Shown piece after piece: positions 39,801-51,800 of a stretch of 64,000 nt of DNA. The stretch is from contig NC_034410.1 of NCBI RefSeq assembly GCF_002078875.1, positions 82,961,258 to 83,025,257 of the forward strand. The letters are read 5' to 3'. The notes under the pieces are model-generated. The model made no database searches. It saw only the letters and a list, made by a program, of their open reading frames with translations, and had not been told where the DNA came from. Source of the stretch: Numida meleagris (lineage: Eukaryota > Chordata > Aves > Galliformes > Numididae). Every line of letters begins with the position of its first letter. Positions within the stretch are counted from its first letter, which is position 1. The translations under genes and the position numbers were made by a program.

Positions 39801-41649
39801 AAGAGAATCCATTTAATCAAAACATTATGTTTTATATAATGAATTAATCATTCACTTGGCTTTCAATTGCCTTTGAACAAAGTGTTTCATGACACAACTT
39901 TACCTTCTATACAGTTTCAATTCATAAATGCTTTTAACCAAGTAGACTAATTGCACCTTACCAACTGAAACACAAATACTTCCCAGTGCCAGCTCTGGAA
40001 ATGGTTTATGTGAATGAATAAAACAAATTTGCTCTTAAATGCTACATTTAAGGATATGACAATAAAGCTGTTATCAGTGAAATAACTATGTTTAAAATTT
40101 TAATTACCAAAAAGGAACCACATATGCCTATTTTCCACCTATTCAATCAGTAGACCATTTATGCATTGAGTCTGAAACAGAATAATACTATCTAGATGGA
40201 AGAACTTGTATTGTAAAACAGTATTATGCTTGTAATAAAGTAAATGCACAGTTCAATACACATTTCAGAGCTACAGTGCTTTACATTTTTAATTTAACTG
40301 AGTATTGCATAGTAGAAAAGGAGGGGAAAAAAGAAAACCAACTGTTAAAAAAAAAGTGTGTATTAAAAGATATTGCAGATCTCCTGGATATATCGTGAGT
40401 GCTTATAACTTAGTACCAATACCTAAAGACAAGGTTATAGAGAGCAAAACCCTGGATTATGAAACTTATTATTATTTTTCTTTTTTGCACAGAACACCAC
40501 AGCTAAGTAAAGTTTGGTGTATTTTAATGATTCTTATTTCTTTTTATCCCAATATACAAAAGGCATTCATGGTTTACGGCACCATTTTTCTCATTTTCAA
40601 AACACAGTAAGATCTGTCTCTCCCACTTCTGTCTCAGAAGCGTTCTCTTGTAATATTCTGGAAGATGCTCTGAACAGGCATCTTAGTTACTTCCATATCA
40701 AATACAAAGCCAGTTAGTAAAAATTTGCTTACTTCCAAGGAAATAATGTTACTGTATTTCATATTGGTGAAAACCTCCATGGTTTTCCCTCTTCATCCCC
40801 CACCATATTAGGAACTTTGAATGCTTACTGTCATGCTCGCACAAGCAGAGGCGAAATACAAAGTTAAAATGTTTAGGAGGGTTATACAGAATCCTGACTA
40901 CACAGCACCTTATGCTATCTGTCAATTGTGCGGCAGTTAAAAATTTTGTTAGGAGTTTTACCTCCTGCAAGAAAAATCAAGCAACTCTGTGCCTTTTTAA
41001 TTTCCTAATTCTTGGGGAAACAAGAGCCAGCGGTAAGATGACGTTTCTGTAATTATGCTTTTGTTGCCAGATCAAATCAATGGCATACAACATTCAGTGC
41101 GAAGTCATCAACACAGTACAGAGAGAAGACAAAAACCTCTTCATTCTCCCATAAGGACCCAACAGGTACATGTGCAAAACCCAGCAAGACTGAAATAAAG
41201 ATGGACACAATGTACAAGACAATTGTGTAGTTAATAGTTTCTCTATGGTTTTACAAAAAAATAAATCAAGTATTACACAGATTATTGTTTTTATAGCTTT
41301 AAGAGGAGCAGCAGCGGCCAGAAATTTCACACAAGTTATTAAAATCCAAATAATAGCATAAGAATGCTATTACTGAAACCATCTAACTTTACCAGAACAA
41401 GAGCAGCATTTGTCACAATATGACGATCATCTTGTAAAAACACACATACTAATGCAAGTCAAACCCATACCATACATCATGAGACTGGAGTTATATACTG
41501 AAGAAATTTACCATGTTTTGGTAAATACATATTCCACATGAAGAAACATAAATAGTGATAGGAATAGGTCACTAACCTTGAACACAAATGGTAATCAAGG
41601 ACATCTATGAAAGAAACAAATGTCACAGAGATGCTCTAAATATTTTCTA

Positions 41650-41669
41650 TTTATTCTCTTGCTTTTATT
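41650..41669 (-). terminator. Possible alternative polyadenylation signals
   Basis: Two minus-strand AATAAA hexamers (41664-41669 and 41650-41655) lie within 20 bases, about 2.4 kb beyond the PTPN3 stop. The following sequence is only moderately T-rich. It could give a shorter 3' UTR. Confidence 0.25.
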
Positions 41670-42514
41670 TTTTTTCTTCTTTGTGCCTTTTTCACCTCTT
41701 GACAAAGTTACGCCAACTGCAAGCAATGACTGAGATCTAGGCACAGCATAACTTCAAAGCAAGATATTTTAACAGGCACACACGTAACAGCAAAAGAGAG
41801 CTTCTGTTAAATAGTAGGCACAGACTCTACAGTGACCACTACTCAGGTGGAGACGTATCACTAGGTGTTCTCACTCCTCAACATGCTACTGAACAACAGC
41901 TGACAGCTTGTACTTGTACAACACTTTTCCACATGTACTTTTCAAAAAAGCTTCCCAAGCAGAATGCATGTCCCATTTGAAGTCATAGACAGATTGAATG
42001 ACCTGATGCAGTGTAGCAAGTTAAGAGTTAACCAGATTTACCATATTTTGGTTTCCAATCTATGCCCAATCAAGCAAGAGGATAAAAACCCCATACACTA
42101 TAAAAACTTTTAAGCAATGATAAAATGAGGAATGCGATACATAAGAATGAACACAAATCTATCCACCCTTCAACGTACAAAGCCATGAAGATTTTTGTGT
42201 TGCCAATGACCTTGTGTGTTCCAACTAAAAAACTCTCTTTTAAGCAGGTAACTAGGTATCTTCTTTCCTCTACTTCTAACTAATAATGTAACCTGGAAGA
42301 AAGGACTATGTCTATAGGAGACAAGGATTAGCAATTTAGCATGTACTACATTCATTTTTCAGTCACCTCCCCGGAAAAAAAAAATCAAACCAATCCAACC
42401 TTCCAGTAACACGAGAGATGCATATTATATAGCTGTGTCAGTTTCTATAATGAAACTTCAAAAATAAATGACATTATCCATAATACAAACCATAGTTCTA
42501 AAATATATCTGGAT

Positions 42515-42539
42515 GTATATGTGTGTATATATATATATT
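42515..42539. repeat. AT/GT dinucleotide repeat
   Basis: A short TATATGTGTGTATATATATA-type run inside the putative PTPN3 3' UTR. Confidence 0.8.
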
Positions 42540-44047
42540 CAAAAAGAAAATTATCTATTTTTTCCTTTTATATACATATAAACATTTGGTTAATACGTCT
42601 TAAATGTTTTTCCTTATTTAGGACTAATTTTTTAAATAACAATTTTAAACAGTCCCTTAGAGTAATTTTTTTCCTTTTTTTTTTTTGAAGTAATATTCAA
42701 AAAATGAAGAACTATCTCAGGGTAATCATAAAGCACACACAAAATAAATTAACATCATACAAATGTGGTTATATTGTTCAGAAAGTTCGATTCTCCCATT
42801 TGAAATGAAATGGAGACCAGTGTACCTTAAGGGTGAATTATTTAACAATGTACAAATTCATTCTCTCTTTCTACGTCAATCTTCATGTGAATTTTGCTGC
42901 ATTTCCATAAAGCAAGAAGCACAATAAATCCAGAGAACTCTTGCAACAGAGTTGTGTTTCACTGGATAAACGCACAACTTTTGCTGAAGGGCAGCAAGTC
43001 AACATTTTATCACCATCTGAACACTAGCAACACCTGTGTCCTTGTAAGCTTCACACCTTGAATTAGCAGCAACATATTCGATGGGTTCAGTAGTAATTTT
43101 TTCTTCCAGTATTGGATTAGACTACTTTGCATATACAGCAAGTCAAACATCTAGTACTTGTGTGCAATGTTAATCCACATTTACATCTGAGAACTCATAA
43201 TACACATGGAAACAAAGATGAAAGAGAATTAGACCTCATCTTAGGTTAAAATGTTTTCAGTCCACACACAGAAATAGCGGTGAAAAAATAAGTGTCTTGG
43301 AGGACAGTAGAAACAGAAGAAAAGAAATAGAACAGCTAACACTAAGAAGTAGGTCACTGTTGAAAGGGCAAATTGGAAGTAAAATTGATCAACAGAAGAT
43401 GTAGACTGCACCATCTGTTTAAATGTATAAATGCAGTATCATTTTTCACATCACATACAGTGATACAGTATTATAACAGCTGGCATACTATTAGACTTAT
43501 GGAAAGTGAATACTTAATTTCTCCTACTCTTAATGTACAGTAGTTACGCATTAGGCTTTGAAGCTTTTCATCAGCTGTTTAGAAGTCAAGGTTACATTCC
43601 TACAAATATTTAGTGTCCCAGTAAGAAAGTTACAAATATTCACTTTCCATGAACTTTCATACAATACAAAGATATTAAATATCTTCTTAAACTGAATCAC
43701 TTATTAGTTTTCCTTTCGTATTTTCAAAAGAAACACAAGGATCTTTGTAACTTCCAAAGTGAAGGGTGTTTAAGGCAGTGAAAGATATGCATTGAGGTTT
43801 CCATGATTGCTTATGGTGCCTAAGTAAAGCATTTACACACAATTGCTCTCATATTTATCTACATGATTTCTTTATACTGTACATGATTTAGCAATCTTCT
43901 TGAGAAATTTAAAGTGCCACAGTTCAAATGTGCTCATCTGTCTTCTCATGGGCTCCTAGTCCATTCTAGTTGCTTTGAGAAATAGGCCCCTGCTTTACTT
44001 AAAAAACAGTCTTTTTAGGGGAAAAAAATGCATCCTTCACTGCTGTG

Positions 44048-44125
44048 CTAACTAGAATCGAGTGGTCGAATCAATCCTTCTTTGTAAACACGAAGAATAG
44101 CTTCACAAACAAATTTGTATTGACT
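44048..44125 (-). CDS. PTPN3: PTPN3 last coding exon: C-terminus and stop
   Basis: This terminal coding piece of 25 codons plus TAG follows a CTCATACAG acceptor. It reads [19 protein letters not shown] then RPLDSS and stop (44048-44050). [14 protein letters not shown] joins across the intron with the Q-loop of the preceding exon in phase 0. The short acidic and serine-ending tail fits PTPN3. It is too short to stand out as an open frame by itself and was found by searching for the sequence that must follow QTS. The exon continues into the 3' UTR at lower coordinates. Confidence 0.93.
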   Translation of the reverse strand, partial: SQYKFVCEAILRVYKEGLIRPLDSS

Positions 44126-47100
44126 CTGTATGAGAAAAAGAAAGAAACAAAACATATTTATGGTGGATTAGTCAAACTTCTGATTATACAGTAGTATTTA
44201 ATAGGACTAACAGTCTTACTGCTTCCTTTTCTCCTGGACAGTGACAGGAGAGAAGGTATGAAACTGAATGAGAAAATCCAGCTCTCTTGGCTGTATTAAT
44301 ACAACACAAATGGAACATTTACTCTTCTCTGAATGAGAATCATTAAAAAAATCTTACACTAAGGAAAAAAGAAATCTGCAAATTTGAAAGAATATATCCT
44401 TACATCCTAGGGAATATCATTTGCTTGTAAAAACCGAAAATTTTTAAGTTTCATCTGACTTTGATTAAAGTAGTTCTTTATGCCTTTTATACATCTCACT
44501 ACAGGGTTTTTTTTGTACTGTTATCTGGTAATTACAAGTATTCTAAATCTTGCTGTTGCATATTACCAGACACATTTAAGTTATATGACGAAGATTGCAT
44601 TTAAAGTTACCAGGTAGGATATATTGGTGAAAGTCCATACTGCCTTGCCAAAAACTTTTTTTAAAAACCTTTGCTACGCTGTCACAGAAGATGGAGTTGC
44701 TTTATCTTTGATGTGTAATCACATCATACATTATTTCCTTTCATAGAAGGATGTGATCAAAACATCTGGAATGAATGCTTTTGAAGAGCAGTAGCCACAT
44801 TATTTCTTCCATTCCCGAGACTTTGAGCTCATTCAGTTCTAACAAGGTCTTAACAAATGAGATTGGTATTTGTTTCCTGAATTATACTGTTACAAAGACT
44901 GTTCTTCCACAATGTTTCAAAGTTCTTACTTGTTAAAAGCAATTAGCATGAGAATCTCTTTCTGAAAAGTGATACAACATTACAACGCACAATGAAAATT
45001 CCATATAGCCAGAATAAGTATTTATGATTAACCTAATCTTGAGAACACAAAAAGAAGTCGTGAGGATCGAAGCATACATCTTCCAAAAGTACTTTTGACT
45101 GTTCATTCAGTCAGACCCCCAAATGAGCATCTTTGCATCAGTGTAATATTAGAACAGCTTCATGTTTTCTGAATCCCTATTCATGTCTTTGAAACATTCT
45201 CCCAGCCGCCCTTTTATGTCAGCTCTCATCAACGCTTCAGGAGGATCTGGAAGCATTCCCCCAAAGTCTCCCAAAGGACAGGAATAAAAGACAATGCTTG
45301 GACTGTGAAGAACCATGTTGCATTTCAGTACCAGTAGTTTGGACCTTTATTCTTGTCCATACACGTTCAGAATATTTTCTCTTAAGTACAGAAAAAATTA
45401 AGGAAAAGTTCGGGGTAGAAATTCATTTTCTGTATCTCAATTTCCTGCCTTTTCTTTCAAACCTTCAGTCAATTACTCCCACCTCTAGTATCACTCTGTT
45501 CTTTTGTCTTTATTTCTTAATTACCCTGACTTTTCTCATTATTTTCATTTGCATATTTCTGCTGCCAGAACAACTCAGCTGTGATATTTAGCTCTCTGTT
45601 CACTACTTCTGTTAACTCCTTTGTGTGATAAAGTTATTGAACAAGTAAGAATGAACACTTCAGCATTGCTTCCTCTGACTCAGTCTCTGACTACTTGTTT
45701 TCTTTGCTGTTATCTGTTGACTGTATTCCTGCCGTTCACTTTGCTCATAACTAGCTCTATTATGTATGTCCTAAAGCACTGCTTTCTACATTGTTTAGTA
45801 TCTCTAATTACTCTTTCAAGGAATATAGTGCTTTTTTTTTCTTTTTTCTTTTTTTTTAACAAAAGGCCATAGAGCTACACAAATTTTGTCGTAGCTTTAT
45901 TATATTTTTTTGTTAGATAAGTTTTTGTTTTGCTGGTCCTGATGACCAAATTACAGGTCTTCAAGAAACCACAACTTTCACACAATAAATAGAAGACGCT
46001 AAATTGACCTGTTAATAGCTCTGCTAAGTCCATTCTTATCAGGAATGTCCCATCTGATCTTAATTCACAACACACATCTGGCTATGTACTTCATCCTCTC
46101 AGAGGTGGAGCACATGTAATGTCACCACAGAGCTGCTGAATGTGCTTCAGGTCAGGCTGCTACAGCTGAAAACCCCTACCAGCTTCCCCTGGAAGACCCA
46201 AGCTTGATATGAGCAGTGGAGCTAGCTGAAATGGATGCAAAGGAATGAAAGAGTATTCAGGATAGATAAATATATGTTAACATGGAGCTCTTTCATCTTC
46301 TGCTGTCTCATAGCTGAGTGCTCACTCATGTGCCTCATTTATAGCACAGTATGCCAGCTCTGCTCATTGGCTTCTGCATACTTTAGAAATAACAAGTGAA
46401 TTTAGCTTCACAGTGCTGCTGCTACTTACCTCTCTCCTAACTGTGCTGATAGTGAATGATGAAACACAGCACACATAGTAAAGAATCCTATTTTAGTACT
46501 CAGTTTTCCACACTCTACGTCTGATGGTCAGTGTATTTATCATTATACTCCACATTCTTCAGCTATATCAAACAATTCCTGTTGATTTCTGTTATAACAG
46601 GAGGTTCTCAGCACCCGTTAAAATTTACTTCAGGTTCTCATATCAGATTCTCAGAAATAAGACCATCTTTAGAAAGTTTAACTTTGAACTTACTCAGTTC
46701 ATTGTAGAAACTGAGGGGCATAGACAGTGAACTCAAGAAGTCAACATTCAGCTTCCTAAACCTTGAAGCTAACCTTTCTCACGCCATGAGACCACGCATC
46801 ATTTCTGCAAGGAACTGGCAGGGCACTATTCATACAACTTGCTCCTCAATCATACAGTCAGTCTTGATGCACATCCAGGGAGTGCACTCATACAGCAACG
46901 AATGACAAAAGTCCCAGCAACATGTATGAGAAATCTCTGTTCACAGAGCACTCTAGTATTACACTATTAGTAACCATAATTCCTGATAATTCCTGATGCT
47001 TTCCAGTGCTTTCACACACTTAGATAATGCAAGACTTCCTCTCATCTAGTCAGTCATAACTCCTTCCAATCCTAATTGTTCTGCGATTCCTGTGATTCCT

Positions 47101-47983
47101 CTGCTCAAGGGTTGTGGGTGGTGGGTTTTCTTTTTTTTTGATGATTTTTTTTTTTTTTAAGATGAAAGACAGAAATGCTAGGTTTAACTGCTAACTATGT
47201 GGGTCTGAACTCCTTTAATTCCATTTACCATAGGGCATTTAGTTCTTTTAGATAATACACACAGTATTCTGTTGTCTGACTTCTACTGAAGGCAGTGGAG
47301 ACCTCCCATCCCTTATCTCTAGCATCAAGTTGTTCATTTCCACATTTAACACAAAAAACCACCCTCATGATCTCAAATTTTCAGACCACCTCCTTGTTAA
47401 AAATCAGCTCTTATTTTCATACTTCAGTTATTGATATTATCCAGCTTTTCCTGAATTTTATTCTTACCCCTTGTTTTTCTAAACTGGAGTAGCAGCACAA
47501 TTTAAAAAAACATATTATTCTTATCAAATTTCTACTCCTTTTCAAATGATGCTTCCTCCACAAATCATAGCACAAACACTTTTATTTTACCTTCAGTTTG
47601 AGAACTACCTATAAGGCTCCGTACAAAGAATGAAAACCAAAATTTGTTCTATCTTCTTGCATAGAATTTAGATGATGGAATATAAACAGATGATTTGACT
47701 AAATGACTTTCCGCATTCTAACTAAGTGCAAGGAATAGAAATCAATCACCTTTTAATAACAAGGTAAGAAATATTTACAGTTAAATATAAACCTCTCCAG
47801 TAAATAAGCCTTTTGCAAAATATTATGTTTCACTGCACTATGACATGCTAAACACAGGAAGCATAAAATATAAGGGCAACTGAAGATTGATACAACTAGA
47901 TCACGTAATACTTTGCAGCTGTTTTAAAACTGGAAAAGAGCAAAATATATACAGAAAATGAGGCTTCCCGTTCTATCACTTAC
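44126..47983 (-). other. PTPN3: PTPN3 intron, 3.86 kb (last)
   Basis: GTAAGT donor and CTCATACAG acceptor. Plus-strand open frames at 45298-45591 and 45621-45872 are low-complexity, T/C-rich frames without family features. Poly-T runs lie near 45830-45860 and 47131-47159. No dispersed repeat or second gene recognised. Confidence 0.85.
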
Positions 47984-48119
47984 TGATGTTTGAACCATCA
48001 TAGCTCGCTGGTCTCGCATTTTTCTTACAATATCCAGTGGATAAACAGGTTGGTTTCTTTCAATTAAGCACATGGCTGTTTCCATAGTGACCAATACACC
48101 AGTGCGACCGATTCCAGCA
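47984..48119 (-). CDS. PTPN3: PTPN3 coding exon: P-loop (SAGIGRTG) and C-terminal helices
   Basis: A 136-bp exon between a TTTCACAG acceptor and a GTAAGT donor. The first base completes the Ser codon of [10 protein letters not shown]; 45 codons follow, reading [18 protein letters not shown], then [16 protein letters not shown] and [11 protein letters not shown]. The P-loop Arg that binds phosphate is present. The Gln of QTS (codon at 47990-47992) is the Q-loop residue that positions water for hydrolysis of the phospho-enzyme. An open frame runs through this exon into both flanking introns, giving FHSAGIG at its upstream edge; that is read-through of the acceptor, not an altered motif. Confidence 0.96.
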
Positions 48120-48728
48120 CTGTGAAATGTAACAGAAAAACAGACTATAAAATCAGGATTTTGCAATTTGCCAGACTCTTATCATAATATTATGACGTTA
48201 ACTACCTTTGCAAATTACAGTAGACCTTCATGCAATTAGAATAGAGCACAAAGCTTATCTTTAAAGCAATTTCAGATTCATTTCTTGCCAATGATAACAA
48301 CAACAAAAATTTATATAAATAAAGGCAAAAAAAAAATCCCAAAGTAAATGCTTTTTAACAGTTATATCTACTTACAAATCTACATGTACTGACTTTTTAT
48401 TTTTGACTAAAAAGACGAGAGGTAAGTGACTGCTTTTTGACAGGGACATTAACCACAGTAGAACTTTGCAGTACCATTCACAATGAATTTACAGAGGTGG
48501 TGGAGGATAAGAATGGAGAACAACTAACATTACAGACGATCAGCTTTGTGACAATCATGTAACTAAGCAATTTCACCAAAAAATTGCAGGAGAAAGGAAA
48601 GAAACTGGTATTTCAGTCTTAGTGTTTCCATTTAATTCAAGGAATCTGCTATCTTGCTGACACTTCTCAAAGCAAATGTCTATTGTAAGGATGAAGCAAA
48701 TGTATCAGTAGAATTTTAACACGAGTAC
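48120..48728 (-). other. PTPN3: PTPN3 intron, 609 bp
   Basis: The intron splits the P-loop Ser codon (phase 2). GTACTC donor and TTTCACAG acceptor. Nothing else recognised inside. Confidence 0.9.
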
Positions 48729-48874
48729 CTGCAGTGAACGAGAACTGGCTCATTCTCTACTCTCTTTGGCCTCATGCAGGTCACAAACTCCAAGAAGTCC
48801 ATTGAGTCATCAGGAACACCATGATCAGGCCAAGCAACATACTGAAGATGGGTGACGGTGTGTTGTTGTTCTGT
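48729..48874 (-). CDS. PTPN3: PTPN3 coding exon: WPD loop and catalytic cysteine
   Basis: A 146-bp exon (phase 0 in, phase 2 out), with a TATTTTAG acceptor and a GTACTC donor, the least canonical donor in the set. It reads [31 protein letters not shown], then ENEPVLVHC. It holds both key catalytic residues: the general-acid Asp of the WPD loop (codon at 48824-48826, Asp811 in human numbering) and the nucleophilic Cys (codon at 48731-48733, Cys842 in human numbering). The P-loop is split: HCS begins here and the third base of the Ser codon is in the next exon. Both residues are intact, so the enzyme should be active (inference). Confidence 0.96.
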
Positions 48875-51800
48875 CTAAAATACAGTGAGATTCGCAAAGA
48901 GTGGTCAGCATTACAATTCCTGCATTGATGTTTATTAGGTACAAGTCACACTTTTCACATAATCTGCAGATTCTCTAAGAGGTATGTATATAACATCGAA
49001 AAATCTTTGTCATTTTATAATTCGGAGTAACGTATAAACATGTAATTCTTAGCATGCAATAGACTAACACCTCCTAAATAAATGAGGTATCAAGTTTTAC
49101 TGGTGATCTAAACAGATTTTCACAAAAAATCTCACAATTCTGTGAGAGTTTAGGAGAGGCTGCAAGAAACAGCTGGAAGCCAAAGAAGAAACATTCGGAA
49201 TAACACCAAAATAACAAGGCATTAAGGCTTCCCAATCACAGCTCAAAAGCATTGTTTTGATTTTGCATTTCATAAAAATGAGGCTATATATATGCTAGCG
49301 CATCTAGGAATGCTATGCTGGCATATTGGTTCAACACTGAAAGGTGTGTATCACTTGTTCATTACTTGCAGAACATTAGGTCCTGCCATAAAAAACAGAT
49401 GAATGCCACTCTCATCTCATTCTGCAATCCAATTCAATCTCCCAAAGTATAGCTGCGTATCTATTCTAACTATGCCTGTGTGTGTATTTACAGATTGTTA
49501 CAATATAAAGTTGCCTCCAACATTTGCTTGCTGTAATTTCTGTTAAAAAACTATACATATATGTTTATTGTAAACATATGAATGAATGATTTCTGTACTG
49601 TCATGGGACATTTTTCTTTATGAACACAATTTAATTACTTGAAAGATTCTGCTATATGAAGAACTATTTTGTTTCCATTCAATCATACTTAAAAACCGTT
49701 TTACAGAATTTCTTGCATTTTAGCTCTTTGCTAAGTTTGATTATGAAACCACACAATCGCCTTTGCATTCAGATTGGGTGCAACTGTTATGTTACAGGTG
49801 TAGCCAATGATTAGAGTGGGAAAAATAAAATAAGAGGGCAAAGACTCTGAGTTCTGCTGCATCGTGCAATAAGGATATATCACTCTTCATAAACTAAGAT
49901 AAGCCTTCACATCATTCCTTCATTTGTTCCAGATTTAGCAACAGTTACACTGTTAGTTCTGTTTGACTGATGTCCATAGCTAAAGTTAACATTTGACACT
50001 TACTGAAATAAAACCCTCCTTTATCACTGCACTGGTCTATAAAAGCTGACCTCTTCCTAATGGTCCATGCAAGAATGCTTTATTGATGCTGGTGACTTGG
50101 AGTTTTATTTATCTTCTTAAGTGTACAATTACTGGAGTATACAACCTGTTTCAAATGCCTTCGACTTCTGCTCCCCTCTTCCATTAGAGGAAGTGGTTCC
50201 ACCCTCAAGGAGCAAGCCAGTAAGACACAGAAGTAAGGAGACAGAATGCCTACTACTTATGTACTGAGCAGAGTCCTAGGAAATGACTTTATTCCAGGCA
50301 ACATAATTACAAAAATTTATATTTGTCTCCAGGAATATGAAGACCTATAACACGCCTCATACTTTGCTTCTTGAAGGCAGAGTCTGAGCAATCACAAAAG
50401 GTCTTGAGTAAAGTCTGAGTGGGCAATATAAGCTGACATTAATGATCAAACTCACTGTAACTCAAACTGTAAACATTTGAGATCTATTCATCCAGGTCAT
50501 CAAAAGAACCCACAATGACTGGAATCTCTGAAAGAAGCAGTGTGGCCTTTTAACTACTCAGTAAACTGGGTCTGAATAACTTGAGATAACTTGAGTTGTT
50601 TTTTTTTTTTTTTTTAATAGCTTATAGACATCAAGTACAACAAGAGTTATACATGCTGTTAGTCTCCAGTTTCTTCGGGTGTGATCATCTTCCATTTTCT
50701 GCTGCGTGCCTTATTTATTCCTAGAGACCAACATACCTGTTTGTTAGCTATTGCACATATTTCTCAAGTTTCGGTGTAGTTTTCTATTTTCTATATTCTA
50801 TTTGTGTTTTGATATAATCAATTTGTTATTCTTGTGGTTGTGCTGTTCTGAGGTGATTCAAATTGTTAAAACTTGACCACTACTTTGCTTATCAAAATGC
50901 ACAAGTGTATTGGTGTTAGAACTAGTGTTTTTGAATTCTAATAAATGTCTCATTCAGAAAATACTAAACTATTTCTAGTGGTGTTATCGTTGTTTGTTTT
51001 TACTTTTCAAGTCTTTGCACTCATAATGAAAGTCACCTTTTAAGTTGAAAATAGCAGAATACTAAAAAAAACATGGAAATAACTTGCATTAATAGACAAC
51101 TACAAAAATTTAGTACTCCTTAGTTTAAAAAAAAGACAAACAAAAAAGTGCTACAATTATATTTATGGGTCCCACAGCTAGACCCACTGTGCATGTCCTA
51201 TTAACAGTATTTATTTTCTTTGTGAAAAACTGGTAATAAAAAATGAAGAGGTAGCCTCTCATTACACTTAAGCTGCTTAGCAAACCATTACTGTCTGCAA
51301 GGCAACTTAAATCGTAATCACAGTTGTTTTTTTTTTTTTTTACCCCACTAAGTGACAATCATTACTGCAACATCCTAATTACTGATAAATGTAGAATTTC
51401 TCTTCATAAAATCTGGTGTTATTAGTCCTGTTTTGTAACTCTAATGTAAGTCTAAACATACAAATGCTCACTGAGACAGTAAGAGCTGCTCGTTGCCCCG
51501 TTGCTACATTTGCCTAACTTGACATTATACACCTTGATGTTCCAATTACATGGACAGATTTCAATTGTACTTTGTATTTGCTATTTCCACAGATCAGTTT
51601 CCAAACAGGTGGAACTACAAAAAGAAGCTCAAACAATTTACAGACTCCAGTGGCACTTCTGGATTATGTAATTTTCCCCAATTTATCACCAATCCTCTGG
51701 CCAACATTTAGCTGCTTCAGGACACTGACCCACATTTACTTAGCATGCAGCTGCAGAGGTCTAAGACATCATATCCATCCTAAAGTACCTGTTACTGTCC

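Larger units (their letters stand above)
36790..44047 (-). other. PTPN3: Probable long 3' UTR of PTPN3
   Basis: About 7.3 kb downstream of the stop, AT-rich, with no long open frame and no recognisable CR1 or other dispersed repeat, in contrast to the repeat-bearing DNA below about 36 kb. It ends, reading the minus strand, at two AATAAA signals 21 bases apart followed by a GT-rich stretch. Extension of the terminal exon this far is inferred; a shorter form ending near 41.65 kb is possible. No coding feature is seen inside. Confidence 0.42.

Noticed and set aside
42786..42810. GTTCGATTC resembling a tRNA T-loop
   Set aside because: No acceptor stem, D-arm or anticodon arm can be built around it.
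47924..48166. 80-codon minus-strand frame reading [10 protein letters not shown]
   Set aside because: Only the middle is coding (47984-48119). The F at the Cys-2 position is intron sequence at the acceptor; the true P-loop Cys is in the upstream exon, so this is not a dead phosphatase or a pseudogene.
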